Positions 19,101 through 27,462 of a stretch of 64,000 bases of DNA are shown piece after piece. The notes beneath the pieces are model-generated. The model had not been told where the DNA came from and did not search any database. It saw only the letters and a program-made list of their open reading frames with translations. The stretch comes from Paenibacillus taichungensis (lineage in GTDB: Bacteria; Bacillota; Bacilli; Paenibacillales; Paenibacillaceae): positions 1-64,000 of the forward strand of contig NZ_JABMCC010000098.1 in NCBI RefSeq assembly GCF_013359905.1. Reading direction: 5' to 3'. How positions within the stretch are numbered: the stretch's first letter is position 1; each line of letters starts with the position of its first letter. Position numbers and translations under genes: made by a program.

Positions 19101-19282
19101 GATTTGTCATTCGAATGTATGAGGCAGAAGGAGCATATACAATCACCTCTTGGGATGTAAATATCTCTTTTGACAAAATGGAAATAACTAATATGTTGGA
19201 AGAAACGCTCGAAAGCCTGGATTCTAATATGGACCTTGTTTTCAAACCGTTTGAAATCAAGACCATTAAGGTGAGTTATTAA
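16187..19282 (+). CDS. Alpha-mannosidase, glycoside hydrolase family 38
   Basis: 1031 residues, the usual size for bacterial GH38 enzymes. The zinc-site motif GHSHMDTAWLWHKDE is near residue 257, and the nucleophile motif WLPDTFGYSASLPQ is near residue 370. A further metal/active-site stretch is NQFHDILPGTSI (near 580). The C-terminal beta domains follow from about 640. No signal peptide, so the enzyme is cytoplasmic and would act on imported mannosides. ATG 16187 has GGAGGG upstream; the frame is open from 16109 but lacks a ribosome site there. It suggests that the transported glycan carries alpha-mannose. Confidence 0.93.
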   Translation: MMPDRQLERMLGKLVRFTKTIEPLMFTKVDEVPMKKYHTTESLYTIPDESNFKDCKKGDIWEGEKTYCWFKGSYKVLSSLAGQNLYLYPHIGGYEMMMWVDGVPSGIFCSKIIVNSHGNHYCDMLKQQVTGGENIEIALEVYAHHDFPGVAPLETESQGNFTYVYESVDICTKNDEICAFYFDLKTLNQVVARLDSNNFVRSNIVAHLIEVHKVLYYDYDNVDYDTFMGAIRKAHPILQKLLKNQNSISAPSAGIIGHSHMDTAWLWHKDETLKKCTRTYANQLNLMKQYDEYKFVQSSAYHTAMVQRHYPEVFEGIKEQVINGRYEPNGGVWIESDCNLPNGEYLIRQFIWGQRYTQENFNYRSDCFWLPDTFGYSASLPQIMKGCGIKYFLTTKMDWNDTNVFPYDTFIWKGLDGSRIFVHFNRTHIWPDAASLVDYVAGGEMRGIKEKSVTNKRLIAYGFGDGGGGPQFEMIEMARRVRDLEGIPKANHTTVSEFMKELEETAIDPSIYSGELYLELHRGTLTSQHNIKRNNRLAEISLRNLEYVTVREAIRKNTIASDEKIRPLMEDMLVNQFHDILPGTSIARVHDESLAETSAIIEKSAEYIQELIKPKNKSQSRTVINTLSFDRCEVVYLDYTEGLKVQGDYLQQVTADIHGNKKLAVEVMIPAFSSIVLTLEEGEPGGEAAFGLDGNQLEAPLIKVTFNDQGYIESFFDKKAKRELRGEGYAFNTFLIAEDVPTAWDNWDLDVDSQYKFADSAAMISRELISNGPIEIRIRSKYQVTVKTTIIQDMVFYSDSLQVRFDTLIDWQDEHRFLKTAFDTSIFTNTAKQEIQFGYIERPTTRNNSMEKAKFEVVNHKFTDLSEARYGAALLNDCKYGISVENSSMQLSLHKGGNRPDPRGDKGLHKCSYSFLPHDGSFWAKNVVHPAYQFNMKPLILEGEFQQNSLLSIEADNILVEAIKPLENNDRGFVIRMYEAEGAYTITSWDVNISFDKMEITNMLEETLESLDSNMDLVFKPFEIKTIKVSY

Positions 19283-19290
19283 AATAAAAC

Positions 19291-19339
19291 AGTGATGGTT
19301 GAATGTTAAATCAAATTACAGAACGATAAATCCATCACT
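19291..19339. terminator. Weak hairpin between convergent genes
   Basis: AGTGATGG (19291-19298) pairs with CCATCACT (19332-19339) across a 33-base A/T-rich loop. It lies between the mannosidase and the leftward AraC gene and overlaps the AraC stop. No strong T-run. Confidence 0.25.
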
Positions 19340-20165
19340 TGAGAAGCATTGTATTTTGTTTGACAGAAGGTGCATAGCCGAGAACCTTTTTATAAGCGCG
19401 GAAGAAAGATGAATAATCGTGAAAACCTACGGCTGATGCTGCGGAATTGGCTGTTTGGCCCTGTGATATCAAGTTTTGCGCCATAATGACCCGTTTATGA
19501 ATGACATAATTGCCAACCGTTGTGCCTGTTGCTCTCCGGAACATTTTGTTCAGGTGATGTTTGCTGATGTAGAATGCAGCAGACAAATCGTCCAGCTTAA
19601 TAGATTCGGTAATATGATCGTTTAGATAAGCAATAATTTTTGATACGGATTTAGTGGATGATAGAGATTCAGATGTCCCTTTGAGTGAATAGCTGCTTAT
19701 CAATATTTGTGATAGAAGTGATTCGAGACGCACGCGAAGCGACAATTCACGAATAGCTTCGTCAGCATGTCTGGCGTCGATCAATTGTTTGAAAAAAGGA
19801 AACATAACCTGATTCCCATTATCCATATAATAGATGTCAGCCGAAGCGTCATCAGGATGGAACGGAGATAATAAGACTGACTGGTTTTCAAGAGGTAGAA
19901 AGCCAGGTACAAAATGGAGCGATATTCTCTCATAGGGAATGTCGCTTTCGATTTTGACCCCATGAAAAACGTGGGGAGCAATTAGCAAGAGGCTGTGGGG
20001 CTTGGGAACATAATGTTTGCCTTCTACAAGATAGCTCACATCACCGGCAACGAAATAGAACACCTCGTAGTAATTGTGACAGTGAAGTGCATATTGTTCA
20101 GTCTTCTTACGGTCTACAGCGTGGTGAAGAATTAACGATTCGGTATGGATATTGACAGTATTCAT
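19335..20165 (-). CDS. AraC family transcriptional regulator with cupin domain
   Basis: 276 residues. The N-terminal cupin-like sensor has a CHNYYEVFYFVAGDVSYLVEG stretch typical of sugar-responsive AraC proteins. The C-terminal double HTH (about 175-270) includes DLSAAFYISKHHLNKMFRRA and AASAVGFHDYSSFFRAYKKV. ATG 20165 follows AGAGGTGATT. It is divergent from the isomerase/dehydrogenase pair and convergent with the alpha-mannosidase, so it probably controls these catabolic genes. The effector is unknown. Confidence 0.9.
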   Translation of the reverse strand: MNTVNIHTESLILHHAVDRKKTEQYALHCHNYYEVFYFVAGDVSYLVEGKHYVPKPHSLLLIAPHVFHGVKIESDIPYERISLHFVPGFLPLENQSVLLSPFHPDDASADIYYMDNGNQVMFPFFKQLIDARHADEAIRELSLRVRLESLLSQILISSYSLKGTSESLSSTKSVSKIIAYLNDHITESIKLDDLSAAFYISKHHLNKMFRRATGTTVGNYVIHKRVIMAQNLISQGQTANSAASAVGFHDYSSFFRAYKKVLGYAPSVKQNTMLLK

Positions 20166-20319
20166 TCAATCACCTCTTCCACTCGGTGTAAAGTTAGTCT
20201 AATAGATCGACGCTATATTTGCAATGTAATTGCTCCGATTTACAATGGAATATCTACATGTCAGAACTATAATTAATTAATGTAGACACATTCCAAACGT
20301 AGAGAGGGAGCTGTTTCAT

Positions 20320-21066
20320 GTGATTTTAGGTGCACAGTTGTACACGGTACGTTCTTTTCTTCAAACTGAAAACGACATCAAACGTACATTGCAAAAAATT
20401 GCCGAGATGGGTTACACATCGATCCAAGTTTCTGCAATCGGTAAAATCAAGCCGGAAACACTTAGAGCCATGTGTGACGAGTTAGCGCTCCAAATTGTTC
20501 TGACGCATACGAGTCCTGAGCGGATTTTGTATGAAACCGATCAAGTGATTGAGGAGCATAACATTCTTGGCTGCGATTATATCGGTATTGGAGCTATGCC
20601 GGATAAATATCGGTCACTGGATTGGTACGGATATTTCGCGAGTGATTTCCGGGAAGCGGCTGGGCGGATCGCCAGATCCGGAAAGCTATTTATGTATCAC
20701 AACCATCACTTCGAGTTTGAGAAAATGGATGGCAAGCGTATGATCGAACGTCTTATTGAAGATTTCTCACCCGAAGAACTGGGAATTACTCTGGATACGT
20801 ATTGGGTACATGCTGCCGGAGCTGACGTATGCGAATGGATCGACAAATTACAGGACCGGCTTCATTGCGTGCATTTGAAGGACATGGGTTCGGATAAGCA
20901 AATGGAACCGGTGATGGAAGGTAACATGAATTTCACAGGAATTTTGAAAGCGCTTGAAAGTGCAAATACGAAATATTTGCTCGTAGAGCAGGACGTATGT
21001 CAGACGAGTCCATTCGATTGTTTGCAGACGAGCTACAATAATTTGGCTTCTCTAGGTTACCGCTAG
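20320..21066 (+). CDS. Sugar phosphate isomerase/epimerase (xylose isomerase-like TIM barrel)
   Basis: 248 residues of the AP endonuclease 2/xylose isomerase-like fold. Metal-binding motifs are seen as MYHNHHFEFE, ITLDTYWVHAAGADVCEWID and HCVHLKDMG. The start is GTG 20320 after AGAGAGGGAG; an overlapping ATG two bases earlier runs directly into a stop. It is cytoplasmic. It is followed 18 bases later by a Gfo/Idh/MocA dehydrogenase, a common pair in inositol and uncommon-sugar breakdown. The exact substrate is not readable. Confidence 0.9.
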   Translation: MILGAQLYTVRSFLQTENDIKRTLQKIAEMGYTSIQVSAIGKIKPETLRAMCDELALQIVLTHTSPERILYETDQVIEEHNILGCDYIGIGAMPDKYRSLDWYGYFASDFREAAGRIARSGKLFMYHNHHFEFEKMDGKRMIERLIEDFSPEELGITLDTYWVHAAGADVCEWIDKLQDRLHCVHLKDMGSDKQMEPVMEGNMNFTGILKALESANTKYLLVEQDVCQTSPFDCLQTSYNNLASLGYR

Positions 21067-21084
21067 AGGAAAAGGAGATCGATC

Positions 21085-22245
21085 ATGAAAAAATTACGTA
21101 TCGGTATTATCGGAATGGGGAATATGGGATCGGACCATGCGAAAAAATTGATTAATGGCACCGTAATGGAGGTGGAGCTTACGGCCGTATCAGACATGGA
21201 TGCAAAGCGGATTAAGGCTTCCAAGATGTATTTACCGGATACATTAGGCTATTTTAATAGCCCGGAAGAACTGATAGACAGTGGTCTTTGTGATGCTGTT
21301 ATTATCGCTACACCGCATTACGATCATCCAAGACTTGCGATACAAGCTTTCAGCAAAGGATTACATGTCTTGTGCGAGAAGCCGGCCGGAGTCTACACAA
21401 AGCAGGTAAGAGAGATGAACGAGAAGGCTCAGGAAAGTGGCGTCGTTTTCTGTATGATGTTTAATCAGCGAACAAATCTAATGTATCGGAAAATGCGCGA
21501 GTTGGTGCAAGGCGGCGAGCTTGGGGCCATCAAACGGGTGAACTGGATCATTACTGACTGGTACAGAACTCAGGCTTATTATGATTCGGGGAGCTGGCGC
21601 GCAACTTGGGCTGGTGAAGGTGGTGGAGTGCTCATCAACCAATGCCCTCATAACATCGACTTGCTCCAATGGATCTGCGGCATGCCTTCGAAAGTACGTG
21701 CTTTTTGCCATGAAGGCAAGTGGCATGATATTGAGGTTGAAGATGATGTGACGGCGTATTTGGAATTTCCGAACGGTTCCACAGGCGTATTTGTAACCAC
21801 AACTGCGGATTTACCAGGAACAAATCGTCTTGAGATTACGTTGGAGATGGGTAAGCTGGTCTGTGAACACGGTAAACTGACGCTGCATAAGCTCAGCCAG
21901 AACGAACGTGAATATTGTTTCGAATCGAAAGAAGGCTTTACATCGCCGTCGGTTGAAGTATCGGTTGTTCCAGCGGAAGGGGATAATAGCCAGCATATGG
22001 GGATCATCGCTTCATTTGGGAAGGCGATCCTGGACGGAACACCGCTCATTGCGGACGGTGAGGAAGGCATCCATAGCTTAATGTTGTCGAACGCCATGCA
22101 TTTGTCCAGTTGGACTGGCGAAACCGTTGAATTTCCAATTGACGAAGATTTGTATTTATCCGAGTTGAAGAAGCGGATCTCGACATCCAAACGAAAGATA
22201 GGGGAATCAGTACTATTTGATACAACAGGAAGTTTTGGTACATGA
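21085..22245 (+). CDS. Gfo/Idh/MocA family oxidoreductase
   Basis: 386 residues. The N-terminal Rossmann fold shows GMGNMGSDHAKKL (about 9-21), and the conserved CEKPAG motif is near residue 97. The C-terminal alpha/beta substrate domain contains WAGEGGGVLINQCPHNIDLL, whose His is a catalytic candidate in the family. It is NAD(P)-dependent and acts on a sugar or cyclitol. It follows the isomerase by 18 bases with an AAAAGGAGA ribosome site, so it is co-transcribed and a terminator hairpin follows. Confidence 0.92.
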   Translation: MKKLRIGIIGMGNMGSDHAKKLINGTVMEVELTAVSDMDAKRIKASKMYLPDTLGYFNSPEELIDSGLCDAVIIATPHYDHPRLAIQAFSKGLHVLCEKPAGVYTKQVREMNEKAQESGVVFCMMFNQRTNLMYRKMRELVQGGELGAIKRVNWIITDWYRTQAYYDSGSWRATWAGEGGGVLINQCPHNIDLLQWICGMPSKVRAFCHEGKWHDIEVEDDVTAYLEFPNGSTGVFVTTTADLPGTNRLEITLEMGKLVCEHGKLTLHKLSQNEREYCFESKEGFTSPSVEVSVVPAEGDNSQHMGIIASFGKAILDGTPLIADGEEGIHSLMLSNAMHLSSWTGETVEFPIDEDLYLSELKKRISTSKRKIGESVLFDTTGSFGT

Positions 22246-22286
22246 AATGGATGGAGAAAGAAATCTGATCGTTCGTAAATGCAGAT

Positions 22287-22314
22287 GGAGGGGAGAATAA
22301 CCCCTCCTTTTATT
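22287..22314 (+). terminator. Terminator after the dehydrogenase gene
   Basis: GGAGGGG pairs perfectly with CCCCTCC around AGAATAA, followed by TTTTATTT. It ends the isomerase-dehydrogenase unit. Confidence 0.75.
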
Positions 22315-22362
22315 TGGTGGAAGAAGTACATCCTTTAAACTGGATGAGATATATGATTTCCA

Positions 22363-22391
22363 TTGTTTTACTAAAAAGAAGTGGGTATATT
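22363..22391 (+). promoter_or_regulatory. Possible promoter of the lipoprotein/YesN/YesM operon
   Basis: TTGTTT (22363-22368), 17-base spacer, TATATT (22386-22391), about 90 bases before the lipoprotein start and downstream of the terminator at 22287. The -35 match is modest. Confidence 0.4.
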
Positions 22392-22480
22392 TAAACAGTG
22401 AACACGGGTGAATGCTTTTTTTGATATAGAAATCTTGAATGGATGGCGATGTCCGTATTTCAGAAATGGAAGGGGATTAA

Positions 22481-24022
22481 ATGAAGAGTTCCGTTTTCAG
22501 ATTCCAGAGGTGGCTGGCACCCTATCTACTATGCATAGCTCTGGCATTGTCGGGATGCATGGGCAGCCCGGGGGCAGATATCAATGATTTTTTCACATCA
22601 TCTAATCTTCCCAGTGAGCCGGAAGTGACACTCAAGTTTTATTTTGGCGGAGAGAAAAAAGCAGCGACCGATGAAGTATGGACGGCAGTCAGCGAGTACG
22701 TAAAAGACAAAGGACTGAATGTAAAGTTTTCTATTCATTTCATTTCTTGGCCTGAATATCCGGAGAAACTTCTAGTTATGGCTGCTGCCGGTGATCGGTG
22801 GGACCTTAATTTTGATTCGGATTCTTCCTTCAGAGAGATGGCTTCGCGGGGTTCTTATATGCCCTTAGATAAACTTTTACCCGAGTATGCGCCAAATCTC
22901 TATAAAAAATATCAGATGGATGGTAACCTGCGATCTACTACGATGAACGGAGATATTGTCGGACTGCCTTGGTCTATCAAAATGAATCAACGTCCATATG
23001 CCGGATGGCGGGTAGATCTCGCAGAGAAAGCGGGGATTTATCGGGAACCGGAATCGGTGCAGACGGTTCAAGATGTGGACGTGCTCTTACATGAACTAAA
23101 GCGCGCATATCCGAACAGTAAAGTGACTCGTATAACAGCACTTCCATTCTATCTCGTGCGGGAGGAGTGGCTGGATTTGGGGTTTCATGGACTAGGTATT
23201 AATCTGAATGATCCTAATCATAAAGTGCAGGCCATTGAGCAGCAACCCTTCTATGTGGAAGCCGCAGTGATGAGCAAGAAATGGTATGAAGACAAGATTT
23301 TGAGTCCAGAATCACTGATTGACCGAGCAGATAGTTCCGATCAATGGCGCAACGGTAAAGTGTTATTTACACTTACCTCGCATGAATGGGCACATGCTGC
23401 TGATCAGGGATTTGTTGATCCAAACTATCGCCAGCAAATGTCTCTTCTGTACCCGGATAAGAAACAGGTCAACCGCAGTCCAATTTCGAACGTTGTTGCC
23501 ATTAACCGTAACTCGGAGCATGCTGAATTGGTGCTGCAATTTCTCGATATGATGGAGACCGATCGAAAACTGTATGACTTAGTGATCTACGGCATTGAAG
23601 GCAAGACGTATCAGATGGACGGGGAGCAGGTGGTATATCCGCACAACTTAAGTGATTCGACAAGCAACTATATGGGCTGGGGCGGACAATGGGCGCTTTG
23701 GAATTCGCGATTCATCAGGTCCACGGAGACATACCCTGGGGATTTCTGGGGAGAGGAAGCGCGGTTTGCCAAAATAGCAGTCAATTTGGATTCGCCGTTA
23801 GAAGGTTTGCTGCTTAGTGATTATGCGATCAGCAAGGAAGTTGAAGAACGGGTACAGTTGTATGAAGATATGGGTCGTTCCATTGAATTCGGATTGGTAT
23901 CTGATGTTAAGGGGGCGGTATCGGATTACCGAATAAAACAACAGAACATCGGGCTTGATAAAATCATTGACGAGGTGCAGCGGCAAGTCGATCTGAATCT
24001 GGCGTCGAATCACCCTGACTAA
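22481..24022 (+). CDS. Extracellular solute-binding lipoprotein linked to a two-component system
   Basis: 513 residues. The lipoprotein signal ends LALSGC with Cys26. The mature region is a divergent family 1 binding protein: EVTLKFYFGGEKKAATDEVW at the start, then DLNFDSDSSFREMASRGSYM, and a C-terminal helix rich in EVQRQVDLNLA. This long type, with a YMGWGGQWALWNSRF segment, is typical of LplA-like proteins in Paenibacillus. It is 19 bases before a YesN response regulator and in one operon with a YesM kinase, without its own permease. It may deliver ligand to the kinase or to the transporter upstream. Confidence 0.88.
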   Translation: MKSSVFRFQRWLAPYLLCIALALSGCMGSPGADINDFFTSSNLPSEPEVTLKFYFGGEKKAATDEVWTAVSEYVKDKGLNVKFSIHFISWPEYPEKLLVMAAAGDRWDLNFDSDSSFREMASRGSYMPLDKLLPEYAPNLYKKYQMDGNLRSTTMNGDIVGLPWSIKMNQRPYAGWRVDLAEKAGIYREPESVQTVQDVDVLLHELKRAYPNSKVTRITALPFYLVREEWLDLGFHGLGINLNDPNHKVQAIEQQPFYVEAAVMSKKWYEDKILSPESLIDRADSSDQWRNGKVLFTLTSHEWAHAADQGFVDPNYRQQMSLLYPDKKQVNRSPISNVVAINRNSEHAELVLQFLDMMETDRKLYDLVIYGIEGKTYQMDGEQVVYPHNLSDSTSNYMGWGGQWALWNSRFIRSTETYPGDFWGEEARFAKIAVNLDSPLEGLLLSDYAISKEVEERVQLYEDMGRSIEFGLVSDVKGAVSDYRIKQQNIGLDKIIDEVQRQVDLNLASNHPD

Positions 24023-24041
24023 CTTCCGGGAGGTTTACTTC

Positions 24042-25679
24042 ATGATTAATGTGTTAATTGTTGATGACGAGTATGAAATTCGTGAAGGTCTTCGTAAGCG
24101 CTTTCCTTGGCATGAATATGGAGTTGGAACAGTCCGTTCTGCCTCCGATGGCGACGAAGCACTACAGATTGCACAGGAGTACAAACCCGATTTGATCATT
24201 ACGGATATCAAAATGAACCGGATGTCGGGACTTGAACTGCTCAGTGAATTGCAGATGAGGGAACCTAAAGATTGGAAAGCAATTTTGATTAGCGGATATG
24301 ATGATTTTTCCCTGGTAAAGCAGGCGATTCACCTGGGGGCTATCGACTACATATTGAAACCCATCAACATGGATGAGATGGAACGGATTGTGCGCAAGGC
24401 AACGGATCACATCAGGCGGGAGAGGCTAGAGGAGCAAAATAAAACGAATATTGCGTACCAGGTTCAATTCGCCGTTCCCATATTGCAAGAAGAACTTCTG
24501 CGCGAAGTGGTAGAAAATGAATATAATCCGTATCGAGAAACCCGCATCATTCATCGGCTGAAGTCCTTGCATTTGGACTGGATGAAAGAGTCTCCTTTGC
24601 TTATGATGGTCGTTGAAGGAGATGATCTGAAGGCGCTGGTCAAAATGCAAATGCTGACGGCTGAGAAGGATCTTGTACTATTCGGTATTGGCAACGTGGT
24701 CAGCCAGACACTGGCTGAAGAATTGAATGTACCCGCAGCTTTATTCAAGGATACCACGGACCGTTGGGTGGCTGTGATCAGTTGTCCTGATGGAAAAATA
24801 CTGGAGTTATGCAAATCAGTGGCTGAGATCTGCTTGCAACGGATCAATCAATTCGTAAAAGTGAAGGCCAGTATTGCAGTAAGTGCTTTACCGAAGGAGC
24901 TAAAGCATCTTAATGCCTTGTACGTTGAATGCGTTGAATCGTTAGAGCAGAAAGTCATTTATGGGGGCAATCGGTTGTTCACTGAATCCGTTGATGAGAT
25001 GGATACTGAGAATGAGAAGATGTCCATTCGCGAACCGGCGGCAGTGCTGGATCTGGTCAGGTATGGTGCAGAAAAGGATATTATTGAATCCATGAAAGGT
25101 TTCGAAGACATGGTTAAATCATGGGAGCTCTTAAGTCTGAAGGACATTCAACAGCAAATATTCCAGTGGTTAATGAACATCTATCGAACCGCCGCATCCG
25201 CTGGTTGGCCAGACCGTTCATGGGAACGCGATCCTATTGGGTTGTGGGAACGCTTGGAACAATATGACACTCTGGAATCCCTAAAGAAGCATGTAGAAAA
25301 AAACTTGCATCTGTTAGCAAGTGATTTCCATAAAATGGATAACTCATCCAGCAGAATTGTGCAGGAAGCTGCAAAATTGATCCGAACCCGTTACAACGAG
25401 AATCTATCGTTGCAATACATCGCATCAATGGTACATGTTACACCGATTTGGCTCAGCAAGCTGTACAAAAAAGAACGGGGTCATACCTTTCTGGAGGATT
25501 TAACAAGTATCCGGATGATACGAGCCAAAGAATTGCTGGGCGATATAAAATATAAGATTTATCAAGTTTCATATGAAGTTGGCTATAAGGATCCGGTTCA
25601 CTTTTCAAAATTGTTCAAAAAGCATGTCGGGGTAACACCAAAAGAATTCCGTAGATTACGGGGGATTTCGGATGATTAA
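24042..25679 (+). CDS. YesN-type response regulator with AraC DNA-binding domain
   Basis: 545 residues. The receiver domain is at 1-120 with acidic pocket VDDE, phospho-acceptor Asp55 in DLIITDIKM and Lys in YILKPIN. A long linker of about 300 residues follows. The C-terminal AraC-type double HTH (about 440-540) includes LQYIASMVHVTPIWLSKLYK and a final GVTPKEFRRLR. The start follows GGGAGG. It overlaps the histidine kinase gene by eight bases. The family controls carbohydrate uptake operons, so the glycan transporter operon upstream is the likely target. Confidence 0.94.
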   Translation: MINVLIVDDEYEIREGLRKRFPWHEYGVGTVRSASDGDEALQIAQEYKPDLIITDIKMNRMSGLELLSELQMREPKDWKAILISGYDDFSLVKQAIHLGAIDYILKPINMDEMERIVRKATDHIRRERLEEQNKTNIAYQVQFAVPILQEELLREVVENEYNPYRETRIIHRLKSLHLDWMKESPLLMMVVEGDDLKALVKMQMLTAEKDLVLFGIGNVVSQTLAEELNVPAALFKDTTDRWVAVISCPDGKILELCKSVAEICLQRINQFVKVKASIAVSALPKELKHLNALYVECVESLEQKVIYGGNRLFTESVDEMDTENEKMSIREPAAVLDLVRYGAEKDIIESMKGFEDMVKSWELLSLKDIQQQIFQWLMNIYRTAASAGWPDRSWERDPIGLWERLEQYDTLESLKKHVEKNLHLLASDFHKMDNSSSRIVQEAAKLIRTRYNENLSLQYIASMVHVTPIWLSKLYKKERGHTFLEDLTSIRMIRAKELLGDIKYKIYQVSYEVGYKDPVHFSKLFKKHVGVTPKEFRRLRGISDD

Positions 25680-27456
25680 TGCTTTTCTGCGCCTGGCATC
25701 TTCCTTTCGTAACCGTATGATTTTGATCTTTCTCTCGATAACGATCATCCCCTTTATCCTATTCTCTGCATATGCCCATACCAAATCAATAGAAGGCATT
25801 CAGCAAGCCAATATTACATTCTCGATGAGTTATCTGGAGCAAGCCAAGATAAACGTGGAAACGTATTTAGCTCAGTTAAACGAAGGTATCAATAGCTTGA
25901 TTGGTGACAAAACATTGCAGTATTTATTGGAGAGGCCACCGTTAACTCAAAAGGAAGAAGAGACGAACTCCGTTGATATGCTGAGTATCGTGTATGAAAA
26001 GAAGAAACAGATGGATGCGCTGCAGATTCGAGTATATCCACTAATTCCGGCAGATTATCCAACGTATATGAGAGCTTTGGAGGAATCTGCCTCGGTTGGT
26101 GAAGAAGAGTGGTTTCGGCAAGCAGCGGACAGTAACATGCCATATTGGCAATTATCAGTAAGTGATGGTCCGAATCGGGGCCCGCTATTGTCTTATATCA
26201 AGACGTTCACAAGTCTTCACAGCAGGACACCCCGCGGCATTGTGATAACGGATCTGGCTGACAATCACCTAAGCCGATTCTTTTCACCTACCAAACGACT
26301 GCAAAGGCAAAAATTTCTGATCATTGATGAAAAAGGGGCTATTCTTTTTGATTCGGCCGGAAACGAATGGACTGGTGATGTTTTACCTTCTCCACAACTG
26401 CTAGCCAAGCGCAATCTGTATAACGAAGGCGTTGAGAAATTGTCGATTTATGATCAAGAGCATTTGATCACTTTCGTCCGGATGGACAGCCTCCCCTGGA
26501 CGATTATCAGTCTGACGCCGATGGATGCTCTAGTGGAGCCTGTTATGGAGATGAATCGGTTGCTTCTTGTCATTATTATTGTCTATTTACTTGTATCCAT
26601 TGGCGTCGTTATTTATCTTACCCGAAATTTCACGCAGCCTGTCCTTCGATTGGTGCGTCTGATGAAAAAGCTTGAAGAAGGCGATTTTGGAATGTACATC
26701 CCGCATCAAGAACGTAAGGACGAGATCGGGTGGCTGTTTCGTGGATTCGGCAGCATCGTACGTAAAATCGAGGATTTGATTGCACAATCTACCCGAGCCG
26801 AACGGAGCAAGAAAGAACTTGAATTTCAAGTGCTCAGTCATCAAATCAATCCGCATTTTCTATATAACACGCTGGAATCGATCCGCTGGAAAGCGGAGAA
26901 TCATGGACGAAATGATATTGGTGAAATGGTGTCCGCATTAGGCAATTTATTACGGCTCAGTCTCAATCAGGGCAAGGATATTACGACAGTTGGTCGTGAA
27001 ATTGAACAGGTGAAGGCCTACGTGCAAATCGAACAGGCCAGAATCGGTATGCCACTGCGAGTGGTGTACTTTTTTGATGAGGATATGCTGAATATGACGT
27101 TCATGCGCCTTTTACTACAGCCTCTGGTTGAGAATGCGATTCAACACAGCATACGTGGGAATTTCGAGCATGGCAAAGTTATACTTTCCGGACGAATAGA
27201 AGAGCAGGATCTGGTCATTGACATTACTGACAACGGGAAGGGAATACCAGATTCAGTTATACAGGCCTTGGAGGAGGAATCTGAGGATCAGAAGATGAAT
27301 GGGCGATCTGGTGTCGGCCTGCGCAATGTCAATGAGCGGTTAAAGATTTATTTCGGTTTAGAGTATAAATTACAAATCGAATCCAAGGAGGGCATAGGCA
27401 CCCGAATTACAATCCGCCATCCGATTCTGAAAGAGAAATTAGAGAATGGGGCATAA
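25672..27456 (+). CDS. YesM-type sensor histidine kinase
   Basis: 594 residues. A first membrane helix (about 15-33), an extracellular sensor domain (34-290, Cache-like), a second helix (about 296-317) and a HAMP linker (318-370) precede the kinase. The His_kinase motif SHQINPHFLYNTLESIRW marks the phospho-acceptor near residue 395. The HATPase domain carries LLQPLVENAIQHSI, ITDNGKGIP and GVGLRNVNERL. It is the membrane partner of the adjacent YesN protein, coupled by an eight-base overlap. Confidence 0.95.
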   Translation: MINAFLRLASSFRNRMILIFLSITIIPFILFSAYAHTKSIEGIQQANITFSMSYLEQAKINVETYLAQLNEGINSLIGDKTLQYLLERPPLTQKEEETNSVDMLSIVYEKKKQMDALQIRVYPLIPADYPTYMRALEESASVGEEEWFRQAADSNMPYWQLSVSDGPNRGPLLSYIKTFTSLHSRTPRGIVITDLADNHLSRFFSPTKRLQRQKFLIIDEKGAILFDSAGNEWTGDVLPSPQLLAKRNLYNEGVEKLSIYDQEHLITFVRMDSLPWTIISLTPMDALVEPVMEMNRLLLVIIIVYLLVSIGVVIYLTRNFTQPVLRLVRLMKKLEEGDFGMYIPHQERKDEIGWLFRGFGSIVRKIEDLIAQSTRAERSKKELEFQVLSHQINPHFLYNTLESIRWKAENHGRNDIGEMVSALGNLLRLSLNQGKDITTVGREIEQVKAYVQIEQARIGMPLRVVYFFDEDMLNMTFMRLLLQPLVENAIQHSIRGNFEHGKVILSGRIEEQDLVIDITDNGKGIPDSVIQALEEESEDQKMNGRSGVGLRNVNERLKIYFGLEYKLQIESKEGIGTRITIRHPILKEKLENGA

Positions 27457-27462
27457 CTCGGT

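Noticed and set aside
20221..20234. GCAAT-GTA-ATTGC in the AraC/isomerase gap as an operator
   Set aside because: Very short A/T-rich palindrome; a partly similar one occurs near 47211, but the evidence is too thin.
21648..22331. Long minus-strand frame (227 codons) over the Gfo/Idh/MocA gene
   Set aside because: Shadow of a strongly supported gene; no start context or recognisable domain.
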